Shown here: piece by piece, positions 1 through 7,682 of the stretch
Layout: each line of letters opens with the position of its first letter
Numbering within the stretch: the first letter of the stretch is position 1
From: Novipirellula aureliae
GTDB lineage: Bacteria; Planctomycetota; Planctomycetia; Pirellulales; Pirellulaceae
Assembly (NCBI RefSeq): GCF_007860185.1
Contig: NZ_SJPY01000006.1
Location: 550,159 to 614,158 of the forward strand
DNA length: 64,000 nucleotides
Direction: 5' to 3'
Notes under the pieces: model-generated
What the model was told of the DNA's origin: nothing
The model's database searches: none
What the model saw: only the letters and a program-made list of their open reading frames with translations
Translations under genes and position numbers: made by a program

Positions 1-450
1 GATGAACAGAGCCAGTAGCGGCAAATTAACGAAGATTAGGATCACGCGAGGCGCATAGAGCGGATCGGTGGACACTTGCAGACCGGAGAACAGGTGGATG
101 AACCACGTGACTCCAGCGACGATCGTCGGAAACAGCGGCGGTTTGCTGCTGTAATAGTGCAGTTCCCCATCATCACCCCGGTGTCTCACTTTGTCGATCG
201 TATCAAAAGGGCGGTGTTTTCCCGTTTTATCCTCGATTTGAATCAGTCGATCGATTTGATAGGTGCCGTCTTCGGCTAGCGCCGCCACGGTTGCCCAACG
301 ACTACGATCGTTGGCACTCAAGAATGCCGAATTACCATCTTCACTCGTTGCCGACGCAATCCGCCCAGCCGCGAGCGCGAGGGCGAAAAGGAGAAGGACC
401 AAGTATCGATCTCGGCGTCGTTTCCTAGCTTGTTCGTCTTTATGCATCAT
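1..450 (-). CDS. GT-C type (ArnT/PMT-like) membrane glycosyltransferase, partial
   Basis: This reading frame is open from the ATG at 450 to the left edge (150 codons), so the C-terminal part is missing. The protein starts with a basic stretch (about residues 4-16), then a hydrophobic segment (LVLLLFALALAAG) that looks like a first membrane helix. A later loop contains YYSSKPPLFPT, and the visible part ends in a second hydrophobic stretch. A KPPL motif in the first external loop is typical of GT39/GT83 transferases (PMT, ArnT), which move sugars from polyprenyl-phosphate donors across or at the membrane. The start codon abuts the stop of the upstream polyprenyl-phosphate glycosyltransferase, so the two are probably co-transcribed: the neighbour would make the lipid-linked donor and this protein would use it. 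The family call rests on short motifs only. Confidence 0.6.
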   Translation of the reverse strand, partial: MMHKDEQARKRRRDRYLVLLLFALALAAGRIASATSEDGNSAFLSANDRSRWATVAALAEDGTYQIDRLIQIEDKTGKHRPFDTIDKVRHRGDDGELHYYSSKPPLFPTIVAGVTWFIHLFSGLQVSTDPLYAPRVILIFVNLPLLALFI

Positions 451-1533
451 CTATTGTTTTAAGTCATTGCTGTTCGATTCTTGAGCATCTGACACACCGA
501 CGCGGTCAGCGATGCTATAGGGATCATTTCGTTCACGCGAGAGCGAAACGATGAGTTCGGCCAACAACCCAGCCAAAAAGAACTGTGCTCCGAGCAGAAC
601 CGCCAAAATGCAGTAGTAAAAGATCGCCGTCGCGTGCAGGTTGAGATCGTCCATCGTGGTCGACAAACGCGAAATGACCCACATCGCCGACAGGTAAACG
701 ATTCCCAATCCTCCGACGGCGAAGCAGCTCAAACCGGCAGCTCCAATGAAGTGAAAGGGACGATTGGCAAACCCGGTCAAAAAGTAAATCGTAACCAGAT
801 CCAAAAAGCCCTTGAAAATGCGGCTGACCCCATATTTCGAATGGCCAAATTCACGAGCGTGATGTTCGACTTCGATTTCGCCAACTCGCCAGCCTTTGCT
901 GCTTGCCAACACCGGAACAAATCGATGGAGTTCTCCATACAGTTTGACTTCGTCGAAAATCTGGCGTCGGTACGCCTTGAAACCACAATTGTGATCGTGT
1001 AATGCAACACCCGTTAGCTTACTAACCATCCAATTGAACACGCGGCTCGGCCAGACTTTATGCCAAGGGTCGTGACGAACCCGTTTCCAACCGCTAACGA
1101 CATCGCACCCGGTAGCCAACTTCTTCAAGAATCGAGGAATCTCTTTCGGGTCATCTTGTAGATCGGCATCCATGGTGATGACAATATCTCCAATGGCGGC
1201 GTCAAAACCGGCTGACAATGCGGCGGCTTTACCAAAATTCCGCCGCAGCCGAATGGCTGCGATCCGAGAATGATCGGTCGCTAACGTTTCCATCACTTGC
1301 CACGATTGGTCACGCGAACCATCGTCGATCAATATCACTTGATACGACAAATGCTCTTCCTCGCACAATGACTCAATCTTCGAGCAGAGCGTTTGTAGCG
1401 ATTCTTCTTCGTCCAAAACGGGAATGACAAACGATAACATCGGATTGGGGGCAGGCCGATCGTCGAGCGATTCGCGTGACAGTCGGTTCGTCGTAGGATC
1501 GCCTTCAAAAATGAGTTTTTCGGAACTTGACAT
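451..1533 (-). CDS. Family 2 glycosyltransferase, polyprenyl/dolichyl-phosphate sugar synthase type
   Basis: The 360-residue protein has the GT2 fold signatures: VIPVLDEEES near residue 38, DDGS at 70-73, and DADLQDDP at about 122-129, the metal and nucleotide-sugar binding acidic motif. NCGFKAYRR follows around residue 180. Two long hydrophobic segments near residues 265-340 match the C-terminal two-helix membrane anchor of GtrB/ArnC/DPM1-type enzymes, which transfer a sugar from a nucleotide donor to a lipid phosphate on the cytoplasmic face. The first 30 residues are polar and not part of the fold. The start at 1533 is followed directly by a membrane GT-C transferase gene at 450, suggesting an operon that makes and uses a lipid-linked sugar. 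Substrate unknown. Confidence 0.9.
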   Translation of the reverse strand: MSSSEKLIFEGDPTTNRLSRESLDDRPAPNPMLSFVIPVLDEEESLQTLCSKIESLCEEEHLSYQVILIDDGSRDQSWQVMETLATDHSRIAAIRLRRNFGKAAALSAGFDAAIGDIVITMDADLQDDPKEIPRFLKKLATGCDVVSGWKRVRHDPWHKVWPSRVFNWMVSKLTGVALHDHNCGFKAYRRQIFDEVKLYGELHRFVPVLASSKGWRVGEIEVEHHAREFGHSKYGVSRIFKGFLDLVTIYFLTGFANRPFHFIGAAGLSCFAVGGLGIVYLSAMWVISRLSTTMDDLNLHATAIFYYCILAVLLGAQFFLAGLLAELIVSLSRERNDPYSIADRVGVSDAQESNSNDLKQ

Positions 1534-1914
1534 CGACTTCGCTTGATTTATTGCAGGAGGGCTTGGTTTATTGCAGGAGGGCTTGCGTCTATTGCAGGAG
1601 GGCTTGGTTTATTGCAGGAGGTAGGTTGGTCCTCTTCTATCTTTTGCGTTAGTGAATGATCCGGTTCGAAGTTGAATCGCCAATCATAGCAACTCATCCA
1701 ATATACCCCATTAGCGGTAAACGCGGAGATTCTCCGCACCATGATGTCGGTTTTTTCATTGTTCCAAAATAGTAAGCGAGTTTGCATTGGGCTATAGCGA
1801 GGGACGGTTCCCTGAACGACTGGGCAATAACAGTCGATTTTCCAGCGTCACAATCGGCACAATGCTCACGCGATGAGCTTCATTTCATCGCATGCCAATG
1901 CTGTTTCTGGCGTT
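1534..1914. other. Intergenic region with tandem repeat; no convincing gene
   Basis: This 381-nt stretch separates the glycosyltransferase from the upstream membrane protein gene. A 79-codon minus-strand frame (1548-1787) runs through the tandem repeat and has no family features, so I do not call it. Apart from the repeat at 1541-1621 I see nothing clear. Confidence 0.5.
1541..1621. repeat. Four tandem 20-21 bp repeats
   Basis: Four head-to-tail copies of GCTTGGTTTATTGCAGGAGG (one variant is 21 bp and one has a base change) lie just upstream of the start of the glycosyltransferase gene at 1533. In the transcribed direction the unit reads CCTCCTGCAATAAACCAAGC, so it does not supply ribosome binding sites. 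Confidence 0.9.
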
Positions 1915-3021
1915 TCAGGACGAGGGTGCGTGGTAGAACGAAAATCTTTGGATGTATCTCGATGCGATCAACGCCATCAGACACTCGACGACGATAAAAA
2001 CGAGGCGGGCGAGGATCGCTGCCAACAAGGCTTGGGTGGCACCGATCGCCAAGCCTAGAATCGTGGCAAGGACAAATTCTCGCACGCCCGCACCACCGGG
2101 AATTAAGGAGACGAATCCGATCACCATCGCAAGCGAAATCGCGGCGGTTGACATCGGCCATACCGACAAGAAGGCTGTCTTCCAATCCGGAGGAGCCGCT
2201 GCCGATGGGATCGCCGAAACGAGCATGGCGAACGAACTGCCAATGCACAACCAAGACAAAATCGACCACCCCCAACCGCTCGCACAGGCGGCCCAAGCGC
2301 GACTGCCCAGCCGTGTGTCGCGTCCTATAAGCCGGTTGGTTATCGGTTGTAGCAGCGGCGGTAATGTTGGCAGACTGGCGACGATCGCCCCGATCACTGC
2401 GGCAGCGAGCATCCAAGGCGGGACTGGCAAGGTGCAAATAATGACACCCGCAACCGCCGCTCCAACCGCCATCATCATGAAGGTCTCCAAAAACACACTA
2501 ATGGTCGCAGGCACGGCGGGCACCGAGGCCTTCGACAAAGCTCCGACTCGCATCACGACGACCATTGCCTTGCCAGGCACGTACTTGCCGATATGACCGA
2601 GTGTTTGTGCTGCGATAATGAGCAGGCGATTCGGACGATGTCCAAACACGGACAACCATCCACCGAGCACCATTGCGTTGGGAAGCAGTCCAAGGGCGTA
2701 CAGTGCCGCTGCCATCGCAATCCGCGTCCAGTACAAGTTTCCAAGTGTTGGTAGACTGCGACGCATTTGGTCTCGCTTTTGAATCAACGCTACCCGCTCG
2801 TCAGAATCCGGCTGGCTGGCAATTTTCAGTTCAACTTGAGTCACTTCTTCATTCAGTCGGCTCGCTTCAAATCGCCACTGCTGAACCGCCGAGCGGGTTG
2901 CCAATACCAGGCCGACGATGACCACGATGATGACAATCCGCTTCAAAATTCGGCGAAGCATTGATTTTCGCCGAGCAGCCTGTTCCAATCGCTGCGTGCT
3001 TTCGGTTTCCGTTTTTGGCAT
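1915..3021 (-). CDS. YbhN/AglD-type membrane protein (lysylphosphatidylglycerol synthase transmembrane-region family)
   Basis: The 368-residue protein has a basic N-terminus, a first membrane helix (residues about 27-42), a short coiled region and then about seven hydrophobic segments. GHIGKYVPGK (about residue 142) and IPGGAGVREF (about residue 307) are the two conserved motifs of the YbhN/AglD/MprF-transmembrane family, here without any C-terminal synthase domain. Members are proposed to be lipid flippases or accessory proteins of glycolipid synthesis; the true substrate is unknown. Its position upstream of two glycosyltransferase genes fits an envelope lipid or glycan role, but the 381-nt gap makes a shared transcript uncertain. 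Confidence 0.85.
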   Translation of the reverse strand: MPKTETESTQRLEQAARRKSMLRRILKRIVIIVVIVGLVLATRSAVQQWRFEASRLNEEVTQVELKIASQPDSDERVALIQKRDQMRRSLPTLGNLYWTRIAMAAALYALGLLPNAMVLGGWLSVFGHRPNRLLIIAAQTLGHIGKYVPGKAMVVVMRVGALSKASVPAVPATISVFLETFMMMAVGAAVAGVIICTLPVPPWMLAAAVIGAIVASLPTLPPLLQPITNRLIGRDTRLGSRAWAACASGWGWSILSWLCIGSSFAMLVSAIPSAAAPPDWKTAFLSVWPMSTAAISLAMVIGFVSLIPGGAGVREFVLATILGLAIGATQALLAAILARLVFIVVECLMALIASRYIQRFSFYHAPSS

Positions 3022-3336
3022 GGTGGCAGTTGGGCTGAGCTTTCCTTATCGAGTAGTAGCATGAGCCTGGGTTGCTCAAATCAGGGCTCGTCAGCAAGCC
3101 ACATCGAGCAAGTCCACTCCCCCCGGACTCGCGCCCGGGTCCATTACCTGCCGTCGCTATCGCGACGATGGCAAGAATGAAAAACATACCGGATTTGCTC
3201 TTGAAAACCGGATTTTGAGAACCCGCGGCTCTAGCGCCGTCTGCTCCGTTTCCGGTCGCTGGCGACCGGACAGGGCTGGGTTTTGCACGAACCTTCGACA
3301 AGCTATACTGCAAAAGTGTAAACGCAAGTTATACTC
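3022..3336. other. Host intergenic region upstream of the disrupted tRNA-Arg
   Basis: No gene is evident. An inverted repeat CCGGTCGCTGGCGACCGG lies near 3252-3269. This stretch should hold the original promoter of the tRNA-Arg gene, now left in front of the truncated copy at 3337. Confidence 0.5.
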
Positions 3337-3377
3337 GCCCTCGTAGCTCAGGGGATAGAGCACCGCTTTCCTAAAGC
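3337..3377 (+). repeat. attL: truncated 5' half of tRNA-Arg(CCT)
   Basis: These 41 bases are identical to the first 41 bases of the intact tRNA at 19413. The match stops just past the anticodon stem, where element sequence (AAAAAGGCAACC) begins. The D arm and anticodon are present but the T arm and 3' acceptor strand are absent, so this copy cannot be a functional tRNA. Confidence 0.95.
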
Positions 3378-3470
3378 AAAAAGGCAACCCTTAGACCCCG
3401 CTAAAACACCGTAATTTACGGGGTAAATCGTTTTCGGCTACCCTCTATCACCCCCTATGATCCGCCCTTC

Positions 3471-3496
3471 GGGGCGTCACTGACGCCCCGTTTTTT
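3471..3496 (+). terminator. Hairpin with T run, also containing inverted GGGGCGTCA boxes
   Basis: GGGGCGTCA at 3471-3479 pairs with TGACGCCCC at 3481-3489 and is followed by six T residues, a good intrinsic terminator shape for plus-strand transcripts entering from the truncated tRNA. The same GGGGCGTCA box occurs three times near the other end of the element (19293, 19337, 19349), so it may instead, or also, be an integrase arm-type binding site. Confidence 0.6.
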
Positions 3497-3756
3497 GAGC
3501 ATTACGTCAACAAAAAACCGCAAGACCTATTTTGCCAAACGGAGTACTCCATCGCTGGATCCAATGACGAGGGCCCCAGCGATGGCGGCAGCCGCAACAC
3601 GACGCGGCTGGTGATGAGAGACTGCGGTCGACCGTCGCCGGAAAACGCGTCGGCGGCCGGTGACGCCGAAAACTTTGTCACTGCAGTGACGCATGAAACA
3701 GCGCCCCGTTTGGATGATCATCAACTCACGCTCTCGGAACTTTTGAAAGGACAGTC

Positions 3757-4014
3757 ATGAGTGATTCTATATCGGGGAGGTTCCTGTCACCCCAGGTCAG
3801 GAACGGGGAAGCAACACCGGCAAGTCTTTTTCCAAGCCTAGGATCTCGCGATAGACTCGGGGGGCCACGGGATGTGGTGGTAAAGCTGATTTTTGAAAAC
3901 CAAGACGGAGAAGACGAACAAGAAGGAATAATTTACCTCGATTCGTACCAAGCAAAGAAACTTGGAGTAAGACTAATCGAGCTGTCTGCGGATTCACAGT
4001 CTCGCAGGAAATAG
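3757..4014 (+). CDS. Small hypothetical protein
   Basis: An 85-residue frame starts at an ATG with a good ribosome binding site (GAAAGGAC about 6 nt upstream). The protein has a polar N-terminus and a middle part (VVVKLIFENQDGEDEQEGIIYL) that could form beta strands. I do not recognise a family. It lies alone near the left end of the element, on the opposite strand to the phage-like genes. Confidence 0.55.
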   Translation: MSDSISGRFLSPQVRNGEATPASLFPSLGSRDRLGGPRDVVVKLIFENQDGEDEQEGIIYLDSYQAKKLGVRLIELSADSQSRRK

Positions 4015-4380
4015 TTTTTTGGGTTGGCAAGCGGCACGCCCGCCGTGATTTGAAGGGTAGCCCAACCAGGAAGTTGGCTTGCATGGTGCGGGACGTCCCG
4101 CATAACCGGCGGCCGTTTCTGATGTGGGCCGTGGCTGTGGCTTGCCATGTCAAATGATGACCAATAGCGACAATGCAAAATGCCACGTCTGACCACATCC
4201 GCACCAACAAAAAAACCGCACCAGTTTCCTGAATACGGTTTCGTCTATTTGCTGGTGATCGTTTCCTAGTCGAGATAAATCCGTTTGGCTACCAAGTTCG
4301 GAATGACCATTTGCGGCGGTGGCACAATCTTTTGAACCAGCCAACGCCAAATCCTGCGGGTGGTGGGGAAGTTCATCGTG
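4015..4380. other. Gene-poor stretch with a 16-bp perfect palindrome
   Basis: No convincing gene. The palindrome TGCGGGACGTCCCGCA at 4087-4102 could be a protein-binding site or part of a transcription stop; nothing follows it that would make it a classical terminator. Confidence 0.45.
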
Positions 4381-4677
4381 CTACCATTTTGTTGGTTTTG
4401 ATCGCACCTCAGCCGCCGTCGCCTCGAACGGGTTGAAATCGTCGTCGATTGGTCGGTACTCCACCCAGGGAACCGAATCGTCATCACCAGACGCACCGCA
4501 TAGCGTCCATTCGTCTAGCAGGCTGGCTGGTATCCCATCGGCATCGTGAAACGCCTGTAGCAACGAGGACTCGCCAGCCAGTGCGTCATTGGCCTTGATG
4601 TGCGTCTCGACGTCGTCATACTGCTGCCGATCTGTGTAGGGTAGCTGGCCAGCGGGGTAGAAGATTCTCGTACTCAT
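4381..4677 (-). CDS. Small acidic hypothetical protein
   Basis: A 98-residue frame begins at an ATG with GAAAGG about 10 nt upstream. The sequence is acidic and polar with no membrane segment or signal peptide (for example DDDFNPFEATAAEV near the C-terminus). No family is recognised. It sits between two other unassigned small frames in the left part of the element. Confidence 0.5.
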   Translation of the reverse strand: MSTRIFYPAGQLPYTDRQQYDDVETHIKANDALAGESSLLQAFHDADGIPASLLDEWTLCGASGDDDSVPWVEYRPIDDDFNPFEATAAEVRSKPTKW

Positions 4678-4765
4678 CGCAATTCAACCTTTCGCCCGAT
4701 GTGGGCGCATGAAAACGCCGCTCTACACGCTTAGAAAGCAGGCAATCACACCTGCCCGCTGGCCT

Positions 4766-5041
4766 TCACTCCCCTGCCTGTGCAAGATCAACGCTTGGGA
4801 TCCCAGCGACGTATAGAACGGCGTTCTCATTCTCATTTATCCATAGATGTGATTGCTGGTCTTGTCGCTCCTGGTGAAGAAAACCAAAAGCCAAGTCGAG
4901 TGAGTTTCTAAGCACAATCGACAACCGGACTGCTCTTAATTTGTCGGATACTGCGGGCGGCGTCAATAGCGGTTGTTGACAGAGCTTGTTGGGTACGTCG
5001 GCATCGATTGTATGAATTACGTAAATCCGGTTTTCACTCAA
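4766..5041 (-). CDS. Possible small protein with TTG start
   Basis: A 91-codon frame starts with TTG at 5041, preceded by GGGATGAG, which could serve as a ribosome binding site. The composition looks protein-like (VSDKLRAVRLSIVLRNSLDL) but no family is recognised. It could equally be a chance frame. Confidence 0.3.
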   Translation of the reverse strand: MSENRIYVIHTIDADVPNKLCQQPLLTPPAVSDKLRAVRLSIVLRNSLDLAFGFLHQERQDQQSHLWINENENAVLYVAGIPSVDLAQAGE

Positions 5042-5139
5042 AATAGCTCATCCCATGGTCGGACTGCGGAAAAACGGTGTTTAGCAATGTTTTGCAGGGC
5101 ACTGCACCTGCATGCGGATTTTAGGCTAAACTAAAAGAG

Positions 5140-6188
5140 ATGCACCAAGCAAAACGAGGACTACAACAATCACTCTTCCCGCTCGAACACAATCGCTTTA
5201 CGGCCGTCTCGGCTCCCGGGGCATAGACCGCAGGTTCGTTCGTAAATTTATCCTACCAGAATGGTGGGATGACAATGCTACGAGTACGGACGCTGGCTAT
5301 ACCGAACTGGCGCTGCGGATTTCCCAAGGTATTGGTTTTTCTCTTGAATCTCTACTTCAAGACGATGGTCCTCCGCAACTTGTCACTTCCGGTAATTGTA
5401 AGTTCAAAGGTGAGGCGAGATTAAACGACCAGGATTCAGTCGTGGGAATCTGTAAGCGTGCGGCAGAACTCGCGACTGCGGCTATAGGCGGCCTGCCTAG
5501 TGAGCTTGTCGGTATCGAGCCTGAACAAATTCGCAACGAGATTTTGGCAGATGGTAATTCTTGGGTGGATCTTGAAAACCTCACGGAGTATTGCTGGTCT
5601 CGAGGGGTTCCTGTTCTTCACGTGACCAATTTCCCTTCTGGCATCCACAAACCAGACGCTATGCTTATTTCGGTTCATGGGCGGCCTGCAATTATCATCT
5701 GCAAGAAGAACAAACAGCCCGCGTGGTTATTGTTCTTTTTGGCCCATGAACTCGGGCACCTAATTGCGGGACATGTCTCAGGCGACTCGTTGATTGTCGA
5801 TTCCAAGATCACCGATGATGTGGATGAGAAAGATGATGAGGAAACCATTGCAGACAAGAACGCGATAGCAATATTAACTGGAAGTGAAACTCGCAGCTAT
5901 CGAACGAATCGAACACCACCAAACGCCTCTCACCTTGCCAAAATCTGTCAAAGAAAAGGCATTAATGACAGTGTTTATCCTGGCCACATTGTTCTAAATT
6001 ACGTTCACGGATTGAGCGGTAGTTTTCATGCTCTTGGAGCGGCCGCACTTCTTGTGTTGTATCCGAACGCCAATGCTCAGAAAGTTCTCAATCGATGCCT
6101 CGCCAGAAACATTGACTTCGACGAACTCCCTGAGGACCACGCAGAGTATTTGATGCGGATTGTCGGAGCGAATGAACGTTCTAGCTGA
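5140..6188 (+). CDS. ImmA/IrrE family metallopeptidase, with an apparent frameshift near its start
   Basis: The main frame contains FFLAHELGHLIAGH, the HExxH zinc site of the ImmA/IrrE (DUF955) peptidases, known from phage-repressor cleavage and stress signalling. Coding-quality sequence (RRFVRKFILPEWWDD, then a helical segment) continues upstream of the GTG at 5442 back to about 5220, but there is no ATG, GTG or TTG in that frame between the stop near 5122 and 5442. A 28-codon frame starting at the ATG at 5140 (MHQAKRGLQQSLFPL...) ends at 5226, just where the other frame begins to look coded. Joining them needs a single -1 shift near 5218-5222 within CCCGGGG. This may be a real disruption, recoding or a sequence error. 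The gene overlaps the PIN-like gene by 17 nt, suggesting one functional unit. Confidence 0.75.
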
Positions 6189-6801
6189 CAATGACGCGTT
6201 GGTAAAATTGGCTCAATGCCGGTTGCTTTACGAAGTACTGCAGTGTTTCAGCGACGGTTCACGATATGTTGCTACTGAGACTTTTAATCCGTGGCTTCGA
6301 CGAAGACTTAAAAGCAGAAGGCTCCCTGCTATTGTCTCTGAAGAGATTGATAAGATTTCGCTCACGACAGTTGAACTAATCGACTCCCAAAAAGAGATGC
6401 TGATACAACTCGCCTCTCCAAAGATCGATGCAGGAGAAGCGGTTCTGTTTTCAGCTGCGTATGGCGAACCATCGGTGATTGTATGCACCGGAGACAAGCG
6501 AGCAATCCGAGCATTGGCCGAACATCCTCTAGTTACCGATTTTGAAGCCGGGTTCCGCAGAAAATTCTTGTGTATCGAACAGGCTTTGCTTTTGGCAATA
6601 CGCGAGCATGGCTTTGACCCAATATTGCGAAAAGTGAACCTTGGGCTTTCCGAGAGCCTTCCTCTTGACACCGCAATCCGCTCTTCATTTGGGAGTGGAC
6701 GCGATTCAACCGAGGAAAATGTCATATCGTCGCTGACTGGCTACATTGAGGATCTCCGCAAGGATGTGGGTGATTTGCTGTTCAATTCAAGTGATTTGTG
6801 A
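6172..6801 (+). CDS. PIN-like domain protein paired with ImmA/IrrE
   Basis: Starting at the ATG at 6172 (GGAG 7 nt upstream), the 209-residue product has a PIN-fold pattern: an early acidic residue in LADNDALVKLA, a glutamate in IDAGEAVLFSA near residue 95 and an aspartate in VCTGDKRAI near residue 115. PIN proteins are Mg-dependent RNases, often toxins. A C-terminal region of about 80 residues has no recognised domain. The 17-nt overlap with the metallopeptidase gene implies co-translation. This resembles a regulator/effector or toxin pair carried as element cargo, but the role is inferred only from fold-like motifs and gene order. Confidence 0.65.
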   Translation: MNVLADNDALVKLAQCRLLYEVLQCFSDGSRYVATETFNPWLRRRLKSRRLPAIVSEEIDKISLTTVELIDSQKEMLIQLASPKIDAGEAVLFSAAYGEPSVIVCTGDKRAIRALAEHPLVTDFEAGFRRKFLCIEQALLLAIREHGFDPILRKVNLGLSESLPLDTAIRSSFGSGRDSTEENVISSLTGYIEDLRKDVGDLLFNSSDL

Positions 6802-6832
6802 TTCGTTTGAATGGCAGCTAAAGCTGCCTGGC

Positions 6833-7042
6833 TCACTCACCCCGAAGAAACGCAATCAGCACGCCACGCCGAATACGTCGCCACCTGGATCCCGGCATTT
6901 GCCGAGCGGGAAGGAGGCCCATCGAAATCCACTTTCTCAGTGTGGCGGTGCTGACGCCTGCGATTCTGGAAGCCTCGGTGATCGTCAAAAGATTGTGGCT
7001 GTCATCGGCGTCATCGTCGCTATCGTTCTGCTCGATCATCAT
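6833..7042 (-). CDS. MerR/excisionase-type helix-turn-helix protein
   Basis: The 69-residue product carries LLTITEASRIAGVSTATLRKWISMGLLPA followed by RWRRIRRGVLIAFL, the winged HTH_17/MerR-like fold used by excisionases and small phage regulators. The N-terminus is acidic (EQNDSDDDADD). It is the last gene of the leftward block and lies opposite the ImmA-PIN pair, so it could repress that pair or assist excision. A second similar protein is encoded at 16945-17199. Confidence 0.7.
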   Translation of the reverse strand: MMIEQNDSDDDADDSHNLLTITEASRIAGVSTATLRKWISMGLLPARQMPGSRWRRIRRGVLIAFLRGE

Positions 7043-7229
7043 CGGTGCACACTACGAAACGGAAATGAGAAAAGGAACCGCCGCCCAAGATATACGGCGG
7101 TCCCCCTCACCAGCCAACGCAGCTGATATGTAAAAACCGCTCACGCCAAATAGCCATGACGCGAGCGGGGGTGCGGACTCACAACGCCAAAAGGACGAAA
7201 CAGCGAGCAAGCCACGCACCTTGGTCTGT

Positions 7230-7682
7230 CTATCGACCAACTGCCTCCCAGAGTGTTGCACGAATCACTTCCGCAACATCGTTAACCGCTGGCCGTTCCG
7301 GTAGAATACGCCGTCCTCTTGTCCGTCCCTCAGCTATCGCTATGGCTTCGATTATCTTCTGACGCATGTGGTTCAACTGTTGATCATAGCTGGGTGGCTC
7401 CTCTGAATCCGCCGAGCCATGTGCCATTATTCGGCACGCTTGTTCCTTCAAGTTTTCGGGGATGTCGGCCGCTTCGAGCAAATCATGTAGTCGTTTCCAT
7501 CGGACCCCGTACCACTGGTGCGTATATTCCTGACCGTTCAACGCACAATCCAGCTGATACACAAGTTCCATCATTTGCCGCGATCCATCACCAATAACCT
7601 CGCCACTTCTGGCGCGTTCAACTAGCTCTTTTCTGCTGATAGCCAATAGGCAAAAGACTGGTCCGCCACCTCGAACAGACAT
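7230..7682 (-). CDS. Hypothetical phage-like protein downstream of tape measure
   Basis: The 150-residue protein has no signal peptide or membrane segment. The middle part contains a WYGVRWKRLHDLLEAADIP segment and the C-terminal half looks alpha-helical. Its ATG overlaps the tape-measure stop by one base (TAATG), so it is translationally coupled to it. Genes in this place in tailed phages usually encode small tail proteins, but I cannot assign one. Confidence 0.6.
   Translation of the reverse strand: MSVRGGGPVFCLLAISRKELVERARSGEVIGDGSRQMMELVYQLDCALNGQEYTHQWYGVRWKRLHDLLEAADIPENLKEQACRIMAHGSADSEEPPSYDQQLNHMRQKIIEAIAIAEGRTRGRRILPERPAVNDVAEVIRATLWEAVGR

Noticed and set aside
34-484. Two short plus-strand frames at the left edge
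   Set aside because: They lie opposite the partial membrane glycosyltransferase gene, whose frame has clear membrane and KPPL features.
1548-1787. 79-codon minus-strand frame
   Set aside because: Its C-terminal part is the tandem repeat and it has no family features or clear start signal.
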